Under the pieces are notes generated by a model. It searched no databases. It was given only the letters and a program-made list of their open reading frames with translations, and was not told the origin of the DNA. From the NCBI GenBank assembly GCA_040954595.2, contig CM082576.2:5270001-5334000 (forward strand): a DNA stretch of 64,000 bases, written 5' to 3'. Below are positions 10,748 through 24,700 of this stretch, piece by piece. Numbering within the stretch: the first letter of the stretch is position 1; each line of letters begins with the position of its first letter. Source of the DNA: Balanoglossus misakiensis. Taxonomy: Eukaryota; Hemichordata. A program made the translations under genes and the position numbers.

Positions 10748-11456
10748 AAGCAGAACAGAAAAAAAACATAAATTCCATGATCGATGAAGGATACAGACAA
10801 GGTTTGCACTGATCAAATGTGCTTGTCTGCCACGAGGAGCATCCCTATTGTTATGGTAACAATCATAAATAAGATGAACAGGAATTATCTATGAAATGTT
10901 TAATAAATAGTCGGGGGTAACACAGATTACCTAAGGGGCGGTGCACCATGATTCCCATGGTGGGCGTCGCATGTCGCATTTTATGATGGGCTGTCGGCTA
11001 AAATCGATATTTCAGTGATAAGGGACGGTGTACTGTGAATAGCCAGAGTCTGTCTTTAAATCATGAGTAAAAACAACGCCGGTGAAATAACATCATAAAA
11101 TGAAGCAGAGGCATACTGTGGAAAAAATGTTCACAGAAATTAGTCTAGGGTGCTCGACGTCGGGATAATGCATGTTTTACAATGTCGACAACGAAATCAT
11201 GTAAAGGAATCTATTTTTCATTTATTTGACGTTTTTATTACAATGAACTGACCAATTATATGATCAACCTGTCCAAAGTGGCCGTGCGCTGACTCCTAAG
11301 TGGTTCTTAGGTGACTTATCGCCTCCAGAATCTGAAAACACAGACAGTACATGGCACCTCTTGATCGAGTGGCGACCTATTTTGCTGCAGACCGACCTGA
11401 CCTACTGAGGGTGTAGCCACATCGTCGCATGCACTGACCTTCGTTTTGAGACGACA
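10748..11456. other. Upstream region of the SLCO-type gene
   Basis: No coding exon is seen. The 5' UTR and promoter of the transporter gene should lie here, but I cannot place a TATA box or start site with confidence. Confidence 0.45.
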
Positions 11457-14400
11457 ATGGTTATCGCCAACGAGAAGAGTCAAAGTATAAAAACAGGTGA
11501 GGTTGTTTTAACTTTTCAACCGTGTGATCAGCAATAGTGGAAGGTATACAGTAAATGTCTGCTGAGCTGCATATCTCCAGGTTTATTAGACGTAACGATA
11601 TGCACACCAGGGTAAACAACCAAGACACAATCCATTTATAAACCCGGGAAGGTCTATTTCAATAAACGGGCCTACTTTGTCAAAAAGGGAATACGTTGAA
11701 TAACAAATCAAAGTTTGAAGCGCTTACTTTGGCAGAACCGAGTCTTTCAGAGACCACCATATAGTGTCTGCGCTGTTTATGATATACGTGCGTGACCTAG
11801 TCCTACTCTCTAAAGTGCTGGGTCTTAAGCCCTCACACTTCTCACTTATGACCTCGAGGTTGTGTTTTCTTCTCCCATAAATAGTTGAAATACAAAGAAG
11901 ACGTATTAGTGCGTTGAAATAATAACAGAACATTCGCCACATACATGTAGCTTCGCTCGGTTTTGGCACGATTTTCTAACCTTATTCAGAGAGTGTGCGG
12001 CCGTCTGTGGTGGGCGTTGTTACTCCGAACATTACCAGCAACTTCGATGGCTTTCAGTAGAAAACATAGCGCATATTCTGAAAGAAAATAATAGGCGTCA
12101 AAACATGTGACTTTAAGCTTTAATAGTAAGGGGTTTCAATAAACAGGTTCTGGGCCAAGAAAAGATGAAGATGACGTACGGGTGGACACTAAGCGCGGTG
12201 GACTCGGCAGATCCTGGATGTTCAACGACATTCGCGTCTTCACAGTCCTGCTGTTTTTCGTTGTAGTTTTCTATACCGCTGTTTACTCGTTCAACGTAGG
12301 CCTTCTAGTGACGCTTGAACGAAGGTTCAGGTAAGGAAATTCGAACAGTTGAGTCCAAAATTATTAGTTTGCGTCATATTTAGAAGAAGTTTCTGAACTC
12401 TTACATATAGCATTATTTTATTTTAATTATAGTCGAAAAAAATAATTAAAAATGTAAAATTGAGACGTCGGTGGCCATTGGCGTATGTCAAAAGTCTATG
12501 ATGACATGTCTGGACCACCTGTCACAAATAAACACCGACCTGCTTCATAAGTAGTTCAGCATATGATAAAGGATTTTTATGACAAATCATATTTTGACCT
12601 GGTTGAGAAATGCAACACTAAAAAAAATCAAACGTGTTTAACAGCCAACCGTGAACCGGATAATGATTTAATATGTTGTTTATATTGTTTCTATATTTTG
12701 CAGTCTTACCGCCAAACAGCAAGGATTCCTGTACAGTTCAATCGGCATCGCGACAATGTGCACCATCCCATTCGTGTCGTATTTCCTCGGGAAGCCCTCG
12801 AGTCACCGCCCGCGCTGGCTTGGCATGGCCGTCATCGTGTTAGGCACGGCGTTTTGCGTCAGTAGTTTGCCCCACTTTCTGTCTGCGCCCTACCAGTACG
12901 ACAAAGCTGGCAACTACTCGCGGCGGACCAGCTCCGGAACTGGACTCTGCGATGACGGTCCATCGGCGGGTGGTGGCAGCGACGCTTGCGGTTCAGAACA
13001 GGATGCAGCGTCGGTCGATAATGAAATGGCTTACGCTATATTTCTCCTCTGTAACATTTGTTCCGGAATATGTGTAGGATTCATCACGACTCTTGCCTTT
13101 TCGTACATCGACGATTTCTCTGGTGACAGATCTTCAATATATTTAGGTGAGGGTAATAATTATTAGAAATGAATGCAGCATTCATGACTATCGATTAATT
13201 TAATTCTTAACGGATTATCCTCCAAGCGCTAATATCATCGTTTTCAATCTTTTTTTTCACTCAGGTCTAATAGACGGTGCCTGGGGTATCGGTTTACCTC
13301 TTGGATTTGGTGCTATGAGTGCAGTCTTTCTCGCCATCTACGTTGACTTTGATCGCGTTGACATGGCGGACATCAATATCGACGATTCTGATCCAAGGTG
13401 GATCGGAGCGTGGTGGGTGGTTGGAGCAGCCGGGGGACCCACTCTTATGCTGTTATCGATGCCTTTGTTTTTCTTCCCAAAAAGTCTTCCGCTTGATAAC
13501 ATGGTAGGAGATACCACAGACAGAGAAACTGAGGAGAGACCCAAGGAAAACACTGTGTATTCAAAGGGGAAAATGATACTTCATCACGTAAAAGGTAAAA
13601 GCAAGAACAATGTGAGTTAAGGCAGACGGCGTTTATTAAAATTTACCTTAGCATTCAACAACATCCCAGGGGAAGTGAAATATTGATAAGAGGTTTTGCA
13701 ACATGTCAGCATGATATGTTTCGGCAACCAGATACTCTGTTCTTTCCTCCATGATATATGCATGCATGTGTAATCAGTGCAAATATAATATTCTCATTCG
13801 ATCACATTAATTTCTTCCACTTCACAGACATTTTACTGACAACGCGGACTTTGTTACGGAACCCAGTGTATATGCTTGTTACATTCGGATATGCTATCAA
13901 CCAGCCCGTGGCCTTTGCTCTGTTCATGCCAAAATATTTTCAGAAAGACCTGGGATTTACTCTGGCTATGTCAAACTTAATTGTTGGTGAGTAAATCTAG
14001 CGAGTGACAATGATGTATTTGGGAAATGTGGTTATAAGTGTTCAAAATGCCCCAGTTTATTGAATTGGACAAAGATTTCACCAAGCGTAACTTTATTATA
14101 ACAATATGCTATTGTCCTTCATGCCAGGTAATTTCACGAGAAACGCTTTCATCCCATAGGAATATCTGACCAAGTGGACTGATCTGAGATATTTCATATT
14201 TTTCAGGATTTTTGTGGTTATTTCCTAATTTTCCAACCGCAGTCGTCATTGGTTGGCTAATTAAGAAGTTCAAGTTGACAAAAATTGGACTGGTCAAACT
14301 GATGATCGGCTTAATAATCTGCATAATCGTTACCAACAGCCTGGTGATTGGTCTACCGTGCGAAGGACCTTATTTTGAAGGGTCCAGGTAAGTTTGCATC

Positions 14401-15780
14401 ATTTACATAAACGCGCGCCCATGATACTGAGTGCCGAAGTGAAATCTTGGGAATTAAAGTGGTGCTTTCGTTGGATTTGTAGGTCGGGGGAAACCATGGT
14501 TGTTGACTGTAACTCTGGGTGTGATTGCGAACTGGATCACTATCAACCCGTGTGTGGATCAAACGGTTTGAACTATTACTCTCCTTGTTATGCGGGATGC
14601 TCCACTTTTATAAGTGACACGGTGAGTAACATATTATTAATTTTTGACCAATAATACCACATCCATGATCTCCAGAGTTTGACTATCGTAAACGAATTTT
14701 CCATCTCACCGGTCTTACTAGAGACGATCCATGCTTAATAACGCCCTTGTCAGTGGTACTTGAATATTTGTCTTTCTTTGACAAATTATGGGAAAGCATA
14801 TTGAGTCGAATTATGATTTTATGTTTTCTTAATTTCTTAATCAGTAACTGAAAATCACGACTTGCTATATGTTAAACATTCTTGTGAAAGAACATGCCGT
14901 GTATGTTTCATATTGCCAAATTTCCACCGTTATAGAATTTTACCGAGTGCCTGTGTATCAACCCGGACAATCCCGTGAATACCTTTGCCCAAGATGGACT
15001 CTGCCCGATCCCTACGTGCAAATACTACAGTGCCTTTCTGTTGATTCTCACCGTTTTCGCCGTTTGCAACAGTGGAATGAGTCTTCCTGTCACTATGGTG
15101 ACTGTCAGGTTAGTATTTGTGTGGCAACGCTTTCTTTTAAATGAAACCAAGCCATGTTTTCAGCGCCACCTTAAGATTGATCATTTTGTTACAGGTGTGT
15201 AGACCAAAAACAGAAGTCTTATGCGCTCGGTTTGAAACAAGTCATGACGTCAGTTTGTAAGTATCCTGTCAAACATTCATTTCATTGGCGGACCGTGTCG
15301 TATCGTATCGTATCGTATCATACTTCTGAAAGAATCGAAAATTTCTTTCTGGTTACACATTTTGACGTCTGCCTTTGTCACACGATTTTTCGTAAAATAA
15401 AACTTCGTTTTCCATACATTTCAGTTCAGATTCCAGCTGTAATAGTGGCCGGGGCGCTCATCGATCACACGTGTTTGTTGTGGCGGGAAGATTGCGGGGA
15501 AAGAGGAGCATGCGCACAGTATGACAACACACTATACCGAGTGGTGATACTGTCCATATGTGCTGGTTTAAGTGTCATAGCGTTGATCTTGTTCGTGGTC
15601 GCGTTGATTATACTCACCAGGAGAGAGAGACACCAGGAGGAAACCGATGGCCACAGTTATGGGGAACTTAATGGTGACTCAAACAGCAGCTTCGAATTGA
15701 AAAATATAATGGTTTGTATGCATGCTAGTATTAACACGTTTCGTGCAGAAAAAAGACATCAAGACTTCAACTGGAAGTAA
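11457..15780 (+). CDS. SLCO/OATP-type solute carrier organic anion transporter
   Basis: Ten coding exons join in frame: 11457-11496, 12147-12330, 12704-13146, 13265-13594, 13828-13986, 14207-14387, 14483-14621, 14936-15108, 15195-15256, 15425-15780, giving 688 aa, usual for the family. The product should move organic anions across the plasma membrane as a 12-span major facilitator protein. Visible features are TM1 at about 44-63 followed by [13 protein letters not shown] before TM5; the superfamily signature region DPRWIGAWW before FFFPKSLP; a cysteine-rich Kazal-like loop (about 447-515, with [16 protein letters not shown]); an NFTE glycosylation site; and LGLKQV plus [11 protein letters not shown] near the end. 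The 14-residue start exon was chosen because its GTGAGG donor has the phase needed by the next exon, which has an upstream in-frame stop. The signature is atypical: WWVVG instead of WWxG followed by F/L. For exon 4, the donor at 13595 was preferred over GTGAGT at 13612 because only the former keeps frame. Confidence 0.93.
15296..15320. repeat. (TATCG)n microsatellite in a transporter intron
   Basis: About four to five copies of TATCG lie inside the intron between coding exons nine and ten of the transporter gene. Confidence 0.8.
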
Positions 15781-18766
15781 TGAAAGTCTTTGGCTGCTGA
15801 AATACGCCTATCAGACATATTCAATTGTCTGGAGTTTTAAGTAGCTGGAGTGAGGATTATTTTACTCCACAAAATCGGCTGCCGTGAAGTTGAACGTTTG
15901 CAAGTCATGTTATGTTCTGCCATCTTGTGCACTGCCAGCCATGATGTCATTCAGAAAAAAAGTTTTGCGATTCTGCTTTCCTAACAAAACGGTTCACTGG
16001 AGTATATAGAGGCTTCAATTTCAATGGTTTAATGAATTGTCTTCATTTTTCATCACCCAGATCCATGCGATGGATAACGACGGTTTCATTACCAAATAAT
16101 CATTTACATTTCCCCCGGGTAAGAAGCGTCTCACCAGAAACGATCACAAATTGACGACAGGACTATAGTTTGTTCTTAGACGTGAAGAGGAGACCATTCT
16201 TGTCTGTGATTGGAGAAGTGATGGCGCTTTCGGTAAACGTCCACACAAATTCTATTTTCTGTTTGAGAAGCAAGAACACGTCAGATATCAATATTATTTT
16301 GTTATCTTTTTTTGCTATAACAAATGGATCCTGCGATGAAGTCTTTCAAAAACACATGTACATTATATATTGTGCAATTAAATCAATTATACCACTCTTT
16401 GTCTCGTGCCCATTGTTCTAACCAGACGTCTCATTTTCCGCAATCGTTTTTTTTACAAATACATTAAGTTAGTTTATTTTCATGGCATTGATTACAAAGC
16501 TTGGTGAGTCACTGGAATTTGTTAAGGCTTCAGATTTATATTCACGTCGCAGTGCCCATTAATGTCAGCATTTCAACGGCATTTATGGTTAATCTTGTTT
16601 TTCATGCATCCCTTTGCTTACGAGGTGTTCATCTCAGACGTGCCTTGCACTCAGCAAACCTTCCTTCTATAATACCGCCCTCAAGCGTTGGTCCTGACGT
16701 CACGTGCACCTTGTAGATATTACTTTCCTTGGGGTCAGCGAGATCCAGTATAGATCTTGAAGTTCCCTTGTTATTATTGAAGACTTGCATGTAGTTGTGG
16801 CTCGAACTCCCTATTTTATCCTTAATCATACAGTCATACCGATATAATCGTGTCAGGGTTGTCGGAGCGTTGCATACGCCGTTTTTTTACGCCGATTTTT
16901 TGCTGTTCAAGTCGCAAAAGGAGTTATATAATTCAACCACTATCTTTATCCTAGCCGCATATGGATATAAAACCACATAAGTCATTCAACCGTGTTTGAC
17001 ATTATCTCAATGAAATCATCCTATTTCATTGCTTCCAGGTGGTTGCTAGAGAGTGACCTTGTTTAATCGTTACGGAACAAGACCCAGCGATTCGTTAACC
17101 GATAATAAAAAAAATTGAACGCGCAGTGACGGTTGATTTCAATGGAACAATTTCACGTACTGATGAACAATCAAGTTATTCTCACGATTCGGAATTCCTT
17201 TGTGATTTCTTTTATCCCTTAACACCGACGACACATTTTAATATCACACTTCGAATATAAACGTCCTTCATCGACACCTGTTGTATAACAAGACTACACA
17301 TAATTTCATCTAGTGATTAATTTATGAGTACACCAGTAGCAGCACTGTTCATTATTTCCGACGATCTCAATGAAAAAAGTATGAAAGCTTATGGCGTAGG
17401 CGTGCCATTAATTTCTTTCGTATCATTGAGTGGTCAAGCCTGTTAACGAGTATTTGGTCTAGGTTAGAAATGCGGGTTTGCAGAATGGTGTACCGCGGAC
17501 ACATGAGGCGCTCTTCACATACAAAAAATGTTCAGGAGTTAACCAAATAAAAAGAGAGTGTCTAAACATAGTCCCACGAATGGAGTGGCCATTTAGAGGT
17601 GGCGTTTGAGCGGGTCGACGACCAGTTACGCTTCTCAAATGAAATCGGCATGCCTCGGGGCAGTCTTTGCTGTGTCGAGCAAATTTACTTACTCGTTCAT
17701 GAAATGGTCACAAACATTCGAATTTCCCCTTTCAGAGACGCATAATAAATGAAAGATGCCGGAAATGGAGAAGATATTATGATGGAGAATAAGTAAGGTT
17801 GTTATTATTGGAACAATTGGTGCTCGTAGCCGTGGCAGAGTGTTGCGAAATATAATACATTAATGGAATACCTTACTTTAATAGACTTGCACTGGGCTGA
17901 TCAGTGAAATCAGTGCAACGCTCCTCATCTTGCCTTTGGCGAGGGTGGATGTTGCGGGCTTGAAATACAGGAAATTAATGTCGATTTTGGCTTCACGCTA
18001 AAAAAGATACCCTTTTTATGTAAAATGGTCGATATTTAAACCAAATATTTGTAATTACAAATAATTTTTGTGTGTGTAAAACATACGTATTTCTGCAAAA
18101 CGTATTATGCCCGACTTTTCTCCGGTATATGTGGACTACTAGATGTAACGATATTGTCACGCCGTTTGAGGGTAACTTATCCTGAATAGCAATGCATCAT
18201 TATTAATGTCAACCCACGGTTATATCAGTGTCCTCAAAACGGTGTCAGCGAACGGGGAATTGGTTGCAATTGGACAAAAACAAATTGCTTGCTCGCGTCT
18301 TAGGGGAAATGAATGATGCCTATAATACAGTATACAAATATTTGAACTCGACTGATAGCGAGAATACTTTCAATCGTATACTGCGGGGCATAAATAAGAA
18401 CGATAAATACAACTGCGAACCAATGCCAATAGGAAATTATTAATAGTATGCTAATTAGCGCAAGTCACGTGGCTTTTCCTGATATAGCGAGCAAACGATG
18501 ACTATTTCTACTTTTACTTCGTCATTGAGAATTTGCTGGAGACACATCGTAGAAGTTATCAGCGACACAAAGCAACACAGCGTCTGCTACAACAGGTATT
18601 TTGGAGCTCAAACGAGTTGTACAGCTGAGCCCGTTAGACATCCCCCGTGGGCCTGTATGCCAACAACGCACTTGCAACACGGTCGTCGGAATCGGTATTG
18701 ATGCAAGCTGGATTGCGCGTGCTCTCACTACTATAGTACAAATCGCGCGGCGGGACGGTAGAGGAC
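15781..18766. other. Intergenic: transporter 3' flank and globin A upstream
   Basis: No exon of a recognised family. The transporter's 3' UTR should start here. An ATTAAA at 16377-16382 is a weak candidate poly(A) signal. Short open frames at 16170, 16501 and 18228 show no family features. Globin A regulatory sequence should lie toward the right end. Confidence 0.45.
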
Positions 18767-21700
18767 ATGGGATGTGAGAGCTCACGGGTCGACGGGGAAA
18801 AGCCTCAGAAACTCACAGCCGAGCAGAAACAGTTGGTCGCCGATTCCTGGAAAGAACTGCACATCGATCTCGAGAGAATAGGAATGCTTATGTTCATGGG
18901 GTATGTATTCGCTCTCCTATACAAAAGCGTGTTCTAAAGCGGCGAAACATCCAACTGTAGATTGCAGGTCACCGCGCCACCGATCAATGCATTGACGACA
19001 CGAAGACATGGGTAATAATATAATAACAACAGGCCAAGCGGTTCTTAATACAAAACTGGTCATATGACCAGTTTTCATAATTATGTATTCACTAGCGATG
19101 TATTGACGCACAGCAAAACAAAAACTGTACTGGGATGGAGGGGGCTCAAACACATCTGAAATATTTTCACGCCTAGAGATTGCAATTGGTATGTTAAATG
19201 CTGCATTATGTTTAATGACTGAAATATGTCGCTAATATTATCAAATAGCACAAATTATTTCGAAATTGCCCATGGTTCTCAAAGCTTCTCTGTATTAGCC
19301 CTTTTTGTGTACGTGCCAATAAATCGCGGGATACGTGTAACTGCTTGTTTGACTATCAATAAACATGCCGGCAAAATTGTTAATCCCGCATATAGTTTTA
19401 TTTTTACACGTGCAGTATAATAAAGATTTATGATGACGCTATAGACAGCATTACTACAGATGTAATAACCACTTAGTGAGTCGGGGTACACCTATATAAG
19501 AACGGGCGCGCACGGTTAACGAGAGGAGACGAACGCTATTAATGTAATACTGAAATATGAACATTCCTTTTCAGCTGTTGGGCATTTTAAGGAACGGAAA
19601 TAAAACTACCGTAAGCATTTTTATAGTGTGAACATAACGGTAAATCGTTGTACATGATTCCAATGCGACTGGTCGATAATGACTTTGCAGAAGGCGGTTT
19701 GTAGTTTTTATACTACTACTGAAACGGCGCTATAAGGACTTGTGATGTTTACACCGAGTTATTCAGGATCTCGTGCAAGTTTCAAATACAGTCGATGTCG
19801 GTGCATTCAGGTACTACTTTCTGTTTTCTTCAATTATTCTCTTTAAAAAAACGACTGAATTGATCTGTCTTTCAGTCACTAGGTTTTTCTTCTGTAAGAA
19901 TCATTCAGCCAATAAAGGATTAAACGCGGACGACAAAATTATTTGGAGACCCCATACACACTTCGCTGTTGGCAGAAATCGTTTTCAATGAGCACATCTT
20001 CGGGGCACAAGGGTCGTTATCTTCGGCGACTTCAGAAGTAATCACTACTTTTACAAAAGTAATAATGGGTCGCAAATGATGTACAATCACACTCTGGATC
20101 TGATGTAGCCCATCGGGTAATGATCGGAAGTACCATTCATTTTGCACAGAATTGTTTGATTATTTTTTTTGCGGAGTTCGGGTTGAATTCAAAGGAATCG
20201 TGACGATACGAAAACTCAGCGTTTCGATAACACGACTCGAATAGAATGGCGAAATCTTTAAAACTGGTTTCTATGGAGACGGGAGGGGGAGGGAGGAAAT
20301 GGGACTTGTCAGTCTTCGTGACATGCGGGCTTCAAAATCCACATTCAAGCAATTCAAGCAGTCGAACGAATTCAGCACCTTCATGACGTTGCAACTTCAC
20401 GAGTCAGTCACACACAGGTATATCCAGCAATGAATGAGAAAGTGAACTCACAAGTAATGTAAACGTTCGCTGAACCATACTTAATTCCTCTGACATCGAA
20501 GTCCGATTAAGCAAAAAGGTTTCAAACTCAGCAATTTCGGTCTGACGTGACAAGAAAATCTGAAGGGGTTCATTAACAATAGTAACATCGCACACCCAAC
20601 CACAAATGCTTGTATAGGCAAATGTTTCATAAGGACAAATCCACGATAATCATACGTGGTTGATTGACTGTCAATTATCCCTCCAATTTCAACGCGCTGT
20701 CACCTATCATTGAAGACTGAGAAACCACCACACAAAAAGCATTTTAGCTCGAGAGACACTATATTCATACTATATCACAGTGCATCACATATGCGCTTGT
20801 CACTAATCTTAGATTGGGCGCACTAAATGATATATAATTTTAACATTTCTTTCAATGCTGTTTGTCATATACTAGTTAAAACCGGGAGAAAGGTGATACA
20901 GCTGTGGTTACGAGTGAATTGAAAAAAACAATTTATGAATTTATAGTTTGCTCACCACCTTCGAACATTAGCACGCGTGGTGTTAAAAGACGTCGTGATT
21001 TGTTAGGGTCGCCACGTATAAAACTCGAATGTAATAGCCCTTTGGTAAACCGCGTGCGTTAAGAAGTTTTACGTTGCAGCTATTTTTAAACCATAATCAT
21101 AAATAATGTCGGCGGTTCGTAATCACGTAAAACGACAATAGTTTCAATTTCAGCTTCGATTTTTCGACGGATTTTTTTTATTGTCATAGTCACTAACACA
21201 ATTTTCGACATTCCAATATAAATTCAAAGGCTTTTTCCACGTGTATTTATTAATGCCATGCCGTGAACTGAATATCATATGTCGACGATCAAATTTCGGA
21301 TTATGAACCTATTGCTTCTTGTTTGATACGTAATTAAATGAAATGGACAAACAATCGTTCGCTGTCAACATGTCTGAGTTATATTGAAATATGAACAAGA
21401 TATTTGAAGAATGTGTTTTCGTTAGATATGAGGTCGTCTCGTTTGACCTGACTGACATTATTCTTCCAAACCACTATTGCTGCTGAGTACAGTATATAAT
21501 TCACATCGCCATTCAAGAGGAACAAAATCAGTTTGTTTCCATGGTGACAGATAAGTGTTATCCCAAACAAGTCAGGGACTCCATTAATCTCAATTCGTCC
21601 TTGCCGTATTCACCGGCTCAGAACTGATCGAGAGTTGTTCAATAATGCGATCTCTACTTGACGACGTATTAAGCGAAGGAATCGTTTATTTTAACCCACG

Positions 21701-24700
21701 GTGCGTGTGCAGTAATCATCACCGGTGCTGAAGCAGAGGCGCTGCAGCCTCGGCCACCTTTTGCCGCGCCGCCTTATCGGTCGACAGCTATCAACGAGGG
21801 AGATGCGGAGATACTATTGACCAACAATTGTTATCACGCGGCCTACAGATTCGTATATCAGAGTTATACGTGCGGCGTATACACTTTGTGGGTCGTCTGC
21901 GACACTATCACAAACACAGAAAAGTAATTACGAATTCACAATGGGTTGCTGGCCATACGTGGCACGTCATCCATTAGTTAATGGATGACACATCACGCCG
22001 CGATAGCCCGTATGCCCGAGAGATGAGGTTTTTTCTCATTACCCCTCTTTGTTCTCGATCATGTGAATACGGTGTCAGTTTTCCAAGCAGGGGATACGGA
22101 GGCGTAGAGCACAGCCTGACTCAACAAAGGGACACCCCTATGGGAGGAAGCAGGCATTGCCAACTGTTTTCTTTTCACTCAATGACAAGAATAACACTAT
22201 ATATTGTCGGATTGTATAATTTATATCCGTAGATCACGAATTGGGGATTATTATGCAGCACATGGAAGTGAGTATACCGCTGTGCCTGGTTGGAAAATAT
22301 GTATATATATATATCATGTAACCGTTTTATTCACATCTGAGATTCACTGATCCAAAATCAATCCTGCTAACAAAATGAAAATATAAAGGGCTCTTAACTT
22401 TGTTCGTGCAATCATCTAACATCCCAGCTGGATGGATACTTTATATGACAACTTAAAGCCTAGACACTTTGATCATTTTTTAAAATAAAATTAACCCAAT
22501 TATATTATACAAATGTTCCTATGCTAAAAGATATTGTCAAGTTCATACCCCCACACTCAACTGATATGCAGGAAAAAGTTGAGATTGGCGTCTTATTTGT
22601 TAGTATACCTACGTCAGCAACTACGGGAAGCAGTTAGGTCACTGAGCCAGGGTATAAAACAACAAATCACACGCGGAAAAAAACTGGGGGTCGTAAATTT
22701 TGCTTGACTTATGACAAACTAAGCTCTCAAAATCTGTATGGAGTCATCTTATATCACGCTCTTCAATTTTTTCACTGTAAATGTCCGTGGAAGTGTGAAT
22801 AGGCAGACATTTGCTAATACAATGAACGACGATGGATGTGTATTGCAGTGCGCCGCTTAACAAATTAAAAATCCTTCAAGCAAGACCGAAGCATTCGTTA
22901 TGTCGAGTGAACGCAATCAGGATAAATGGAGACGCAGAGACGTTATAATTCCCGCTCTTTTTTAGCTTAGACACCTATATTGTTCGTTTCTTGTCAAACC
23001 AAGTATACAGCAATTCTTAATGCTCTGAAACGTTATTGATGTATCATAGTGTATATTAGCCGTTGCTAGTGCTTCATGATAACAATTCGCCTTGATTGAT
23101 GCAAGCCGTGAATGTGTCTAAAATGATACAATATTAGAGCCTACTCCAAGCTTAACGGACGTCATCGTGTACGATTGTTTGATGATGTCTAGCTAAAAAA
23201 AGTCGTAGAACTTAAGAGTCACGGGGTAACTAATTTTTCATACAAAATATCTCGTTAGATGGCTGGACAAACATATTTTGGCAGGATTTGATTTTATATC
23301 ACGACGGGTGTTACTTTATTAATGTGTTGATACAGAGCGTTCCGTTTGATATTATATTCTTTTGCAAATCAAACTATTAGCGTTTACATGGTAGTTTCAG
23401 TGACCCTTTTACCAATTACTACTACTGAACAACGATGTCGTTATACAGTTGTGCCGTGTAAGATGTTTGCTTGCTTCTTTCGACGACCTGTTCATTGCAC
23501 CAAGGAAAAAACATGATGCATGTGCGTCATCGGTGTTGTGTGTGTGTCTGGGCAGGATAGATATTACAGACATATACAATTTGTAACTCGATGGCTGCAC
23601 TCAATGTACAGTTATACGTACCAAGCGACTGCTTTGCACCAATTAAAAGATTTGTTTTATATCACACTACTTTTGTACACCAGTTGTCGAAATCAAAATT
23701 CACTATCTTGAGTTATATCTTTATCATGTCCAATTCATCCACCATCTGGCATAGATTCGTGTATGTGCCGTTACAGAGGCAGAGGATCAGAAGAAAATAT
23801 TATATATATATATATTCTAACACGCGGTACTCATAAAACCAATGCTTCATATGCGTTTCGAACGATATTTCGAGTCGATAGTACCATCTCCTTTCACACT
23901 ACTGACAATAGTTTTAATGGAATAAAGGTACACGTATTATTCATTTTAGTATTAAAAATAGATCTGCTATCGTGTTGTGTGTCACTGACATATGTCAAAA
24001 GGTTGTCTGGTATCACTCAAAGAAACAATGAAAAATCATTTCAGATATTCTTGCACGTTATGCTTCATTGTTCTGCTTTTGAATTCAGATGATTCGTTGC
24101 TCAGGACACCAAAGGTCTAATAGAGATGGAGTAGCTTGTTTGAATGCCAAAAGTACGTGTCTCCTAAACGGAAGCTCAAATTCTAAGGTCATTTCAAAAC
24201 ACCAACTGTGTAGTTTGACATTGCCATCTGCTCTTCATAAATGGCAGACTGATATAGCTGAATTGTTGATAGCCACACAGCTGTTGGGACATTTCAGTCA
24301 AAATAGTCCATGTACTAAATGCCGAGTGGCATAAACGACCCATAAAGAATTCTTTGAACGCTCTAATATTCGTCATAAAACTATTCATCTTTAAAACTCA
24401 CGCGAACAACCATGGCAAAACCATTATCCTTTTAACCGGCTAGAATTATTAACAACTTGAACCGAAATGGGTCGAACAATTTTCTAGCACGACAAAGGTT
24501 CACTCACAATGTAACCCCAATGTACAGCAGCAAGCACAGTGCACTTGGTTTAGGTTATTTTGCATCTCTCTCTCTCTCTCTCTCTCTCCCCCCCCCCTCT
24601 CTCTCCCCCCACTCTCTGTCGGCCAGTCACTTTCTCCTTTTATCCTATTACGCTTAAGACACGACGTCTTCGGGTTTCTTTTTCATCCATTAGGACCTAG

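Noticed and set aside
13612-13617. GTGAGT as the exon 4 donor of the transporter
   Set aside because: Joining from it puts a stop in the next exon. The GTAAAA at 13595 keeps the frame and the family sequence.
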